A stretch of DNA of 15,376 bases from UBA1573 sp016794285. Its GTDB lineage: Bacteria > Pseudomonadota > Alphaproteobacteria > Micavibrionales > Micavibrionaceae. Of the stretch, positions 13,308 to 15,376 are shown one piece after another. Below the pieces are notes generated by a model. The model ran no database searches. It worked only from the letters and a program-made list of their open reading frames with translations, and had not been told where the DNA came from. Both the position numbers and the translations under genes were made by a program. The DNA lies in the NCBI GenBank assembly GCA_016794285.1, contig JAEUKO010000051.1, positions 1 through 15,376 on the forward strand, written 5' to 3'. The first letter of the stretch is position 1. Each line of letters starts with the position of its first letter.

Positions 13308-14609
13308 TTAGGGATTCATCGGAGACCACGCCGGATCGGACGCATCTCCAGATGTTTTAAGCTGGCGTTCATTAAATCCAGTCAGGTCAATGCTGTAAAT
13401 ACTCGCCTTGCCCGGGGATTCCTTGAAGAAGGCCAGAACGCGACCATTGGGCGACCATGTTGGACCTTCAACGTGGAAGGCATTGGTAATCAATCGTTCC
13501 CCAGTCCCATCAGGACGAACCACCCCAATATAGAATTGGCCTTTGAGCATTTTTGTAAAAGCAATCAAATCACCCCGTGGAGACCAGACCGGCCCTGCAT
13601 AACGACCATCGCCAAAGGTAATCCGGTGCTGATTGCCGCCGCTCGCATCCATTACATAGAGCTGCTGTGTTCCGCCACGGTCAGATTCAAAAACAATCTT
13701 GGACCCATCTGGTGCATAGCAAGGAGCCGTATCAATCGAAGGCGTATCCGTTAAGCGTTGAGGACGACGGCTGCGCAAATCCATCGAATAAATATCCGAG
13801 TTCCCGTTTTGAGACATCGACATGATAACCTTGGACCCGTCTGGTGAAAACCGAGGAGAGAAGGTCATGCCCGGGAAATCTCCCACCAATTCTTGACGCC
13901 CTGTTTCAAGATCATAGATGTAAACACGCGGCTTCCCATTCACATAGGCGAAATAGGTGATCGTTTGTGTGCTTGGTGAAAAACGTGGGGTCAAAACCAT
14001 ATTTTTTCCATCAGTTAGGTAACGTTGGTTGGCTCCATCTTGATCCATGATTGCAAGCCGTTTCACGCGATTAACCGCAGGACCAGATTCTGCGACATAG
14101 ACAATGCGCGTGTCAAAATAGCCGTTCTCTCCGGTCAGGCGTTTATAAATCTCATCCGCGATAATGTGAGCAATGCGCCGCCAGTTTTGCGGCGTGGTCA
14201 TATAGGCCATGCCCGTCAACTGTTGTTGAGCATAAACATCAAACAAACGAAACTCGACCCGAGTCCGGCCATCCGCCGCTTTGGTAATTACGCCACTCAC
14301 GAGAGCCTGCGTGTTGATAGCCTTCCATTCATTGAAACGAATTTGGGTTTGCAAAGAAGGCGCGTCTTGAATAAAGGCGCGGGGATCAACCAAACGGAAC
14401 AATCCGGTGCTGACCAGATCATTCGCAATCACTTGTGGAATAGAAGTAGCAAATTCCTGACCAGAAGCATCATTCGGAACAAAATTGGTAATCGCAACCG
14501 GAATGGGATCTGATGTCCCGCGAGTTACATCAATCTTCAATTCGGCCCGCGCCACGCTCGGAGCCAGAACCATAAACACGGCCAAAACAAGGAAAGAAAA
14601 ATATCTCAT
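13308..14609 (-). CDS. tolB: Tol-Pal system protein TolB
   Basis: The periplasmic beta-propeller of the Tol-Pal machine, which links TolA to Pal and helps the outer membrane constrict at division. The 433 residues are of normal length: signal peptide with ARA|EL after 22, an N-terminal alpha/beta domain to about 165 (VAITNFVPND near the start, then IPQVIANDLVSTGLF), and a six-bladed propeller whose repeats show as P-x-FSP or P-x-WSP-x-G motifs: PRFSPS, PRFSPDG, CYAPDG, VWSPRG, TWSPNG and the final AWSP. ATG 14609 has AAAGGA (14619-14624) nine bases upstream, and its A is shared with the tolA stop (TGATG), so translation is probably coupled. pal does not follow; the terminator does. Confidence 0.97.
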   Translation of the reverse strand: MRYFSFLVLAVFMVLAPSVARAELKIDVTRGTSDPIPVAITNFVPNDASGQEFATSIPQVIANDLVSTGLFRLVDPRAFIQDAPSLQTQIRFNEWKAINTQALVSGVITKAADGRTRVEFRLFDVYAQQQLTGMAYMTTPQNWRRIAHIIADEIYKRLTGENGYFDTRIVYVAESGPAVNRVKRLAIMDQDGANQRYLTDGKNMVLTPRFSPSTQTITYFAYVNGKPRVYIYDLETGRQELVGDFPGMTFSPRFSPDGSKVIMSMSQNGNSDIYSMDLRSRRPQRLTDTPSIDTAPCYAPDGSKIVFESDRGGTQQLYVMDASGGNQHRITFGDGRYAGPVWSPRGDLIAFTKMLKGQFYIGVVRPDGTGERLITNAFHVEGPTWSPNGRVLAFFKESPGKASIYSIDLTGFNERQLKTSGDASDPAWSPMNP

Positions 14610-15376
14610 CAGAACATATCCTTTGGGTCAAAAACGATGGTCATATCTCGCCACTGATCATACTTATCTGGTGGCAAATTCAAAGGGGTACAGCGCGGGT
14701 TGCGCACAGCTCTCAGTGCGCTATCAGCCGCTGCCCGAAAGAAGGTATCGCTGTTATATCGGCTTTGGTCAACAACTTTGGCGGATAGGACCGTTCGGTC
14801 GGGGTTCACCACCACCTGCACTTCAACCGCCAAATCCTCCGAATTCGCGGCCCCTGCCATAATATTCCAGCATCCGCTCAGTTGTTGGCGCAGAGCATCT
14901 TGCTCGCTCATGCTCAAGACATCGGAAAAACGGCTAACATTAGGGGCCGGAGAAGGATCCGCCTCTTTGGTTTGCTCATTCGGCGGAACTTCAGGCTGAG
15001 GCAATTCCTCATCTGGTGTTAAATTTTTCAGAAGATTGTCAAAATCGGGTTTCGTATCCTTTTTAGGCTCCTTTTTGGGTTCAGGCTTCTTCTCGGGTTT
15101 CTTTTCCGGCTTTTTGTCGTCTTTTTTCTTTTCCGGTTTTTTCTCGGGAGCCAACTCGTCCAAAATTTCATCCACCGACTTATCAGGCTTGGGTGGTTCT
15201 TTTAATTTATTCTGATCGGGAACCGGAGGCTCCACCTGTGGAGGAGGCGTTTTTTTCTCAGGCTTGGGAGGTTGATCTTTTTTTTCTTCCTTAGGAGGAG
15301 CCTTAACAGGGGGTTTGTTGGTGGTCGTCAACTCAGAAATATTCGCCACCATTTCAATCGGAACAGGCTCAGCCAA
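14609..15376 (-). CDS. tolA: TolA, cell-envelope integrity protein (5' end outside window)
   Basis: The inner-membrane protein that spans the periplasm, driven by TolQR, and binds TolB or Pal through its C-terminal domain. The last 255 codons are in the window; the TTG at the right edge is not taken as the start, because no membrane anchor is present and the first residues (AEPVPIEMVANISEL) look like the stretch just after the TolA anchor helix. Residues 21-109 of the visible part are a Lys/Pro/Glu-rich region with KKPE repeats, unlike the long Ala-rich helix of E. coli TolA. The C-terminal domain (about 155-255) has GCW (C169), the RAAADSALRAV helix, C229 and FDPKDM at the end; the cysteines probably form a disulfide. 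Its TGA overlaps the tolB ATG by one base. Confidence 0.88.
   Translation of the reverse strand: MAEPVPIEMVANISELTTTNKPPVKAPPKEEKKDQPPKPEKKTPPPQVEPPVPDQNKLKEPPKPDKSVDEILDELAPEKKPEKKKDDKKPEKKPEKKPEPKKEPKKDTKPDFDNLLKNLTPDEELPQPEVPPNEQTKEADPSPAPNVSRFSDVLSMSEQDALRQQLSGCWNIMAGAANSEDLAVEVQVVVNPDRTVLSAKVVDQSRYNSDTFFRAAADSALRAVRNPRCTPLNLPPDKYDQWRDMTIVFDPKDMF
15053..15142 (-). repeat. Lys/Pro/Glu coding repeat in tolA
   Basis: A purine-rich coding stretch giving KPEKK-type repeats (KKPEKKPEKKPEPKKEPKK). It is low-complexity sequence inside the periplasmic spacer of TolA, and such tracts easily change length by slippage. Confidence 0.7.

Noticed and set aside
14025..14513. Plus-strand open frame (162 codons) opposite tolB
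   Set aside because: Antisense to the N-terminal half of tolB; no domain and no start context.
1..15376. A novel defence, mobile or biosynthetic system
   Set aside because: Every open stretch of length is accounted for by a recognised core gene. There are no transposase, integrase, toxin-antitoxin, CRISPR or biosynthetic signatures, and no tRNA-like or rRNA-like stretches were seen.

Overview
The window is a dense, housekeeping stretch of chromosome from an alphaproteobacterium. The evidence is an F0 operon in the order atpI-atpB-atpE-atpF'-atpF without F1 genes, an SMC protein with an alphaproteobacterial-type compact hinge ('WRWDG' near its end), a membrane-anchored DsbA-like protein directly before smc, and a TolA C-terminal domain of alphaproteobacterial type. 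Base composition is by eye close to half G+C, lower than many free-living Rhodospirillales. A Rhodospirillales-like or Micavibrio-like lineage is possible, but I cannot fix the genus from this sequence. There are no tRNA or rRNA genes, insertion sequences, CRISPR arrays or phage genes.

Layout: positions 1-235 are non-coding, with a terminator-like hairpin and a plausible sigma70-type promoter. A run of fourteen plus-strand genes follows from 236 to 13275, with gaps mostly under 40 bases: (1) dsbA-like and smc; (2) atpI, atpB, atpE, atpF', atpF, the membrane sector of the H+-ATP synthase; (3) nadD, rsfS, rlmH, for NAD synthesis and ribosome silencing/maturation; (4) an envC-like LytM activator, ctpA and a yibQ-like divergent polysaccharide deacetylase, an envelope/peptidoglycan module; (5) rppH, for mRNA 5'-pyrophosphate removal. 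A shared convergent terminator at 13277-13301 separates this run from tolB and tolA on the minus strand; tolA runs off the right edge and lacks its N-terminal anchor.

The genes serve several essential processes: chromosome condensation (Smc), oxidative folding in the periplasm (DsbA-like), energy conversion (F0), NAD supply (NadD), ribosome function (RsfS, RlmH), cell-wall remodelling and separation (EnvC-like, CtpA), RNA turnover (RppH) and outer-membrane constriction (TolA/TolB). The only gaps above 70 bases inside the plus-strand run are atpB-atpE (109 b), rsfS-rlmH (80 b) and envC-ctpA (72 b, counted to the preferred ATG). They hold, respectively, a short open frame, two inverted repeats plus a start-codon hairpin, and a weak promoter-like sequence.

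I found no convincing undescribed multi-gene system. The most interesting signals are small: a perfect 8-bp hairpin that buries the rlmH start codon where no Shine-Dalgarno is visible, a b' subunit with an apparent cleavable signal peptide, departures from consensus motifs in NadD and in the polysaccharide deacetylase homologue, and a TonB-like Lys/Pro-rich middle domain in TolA.
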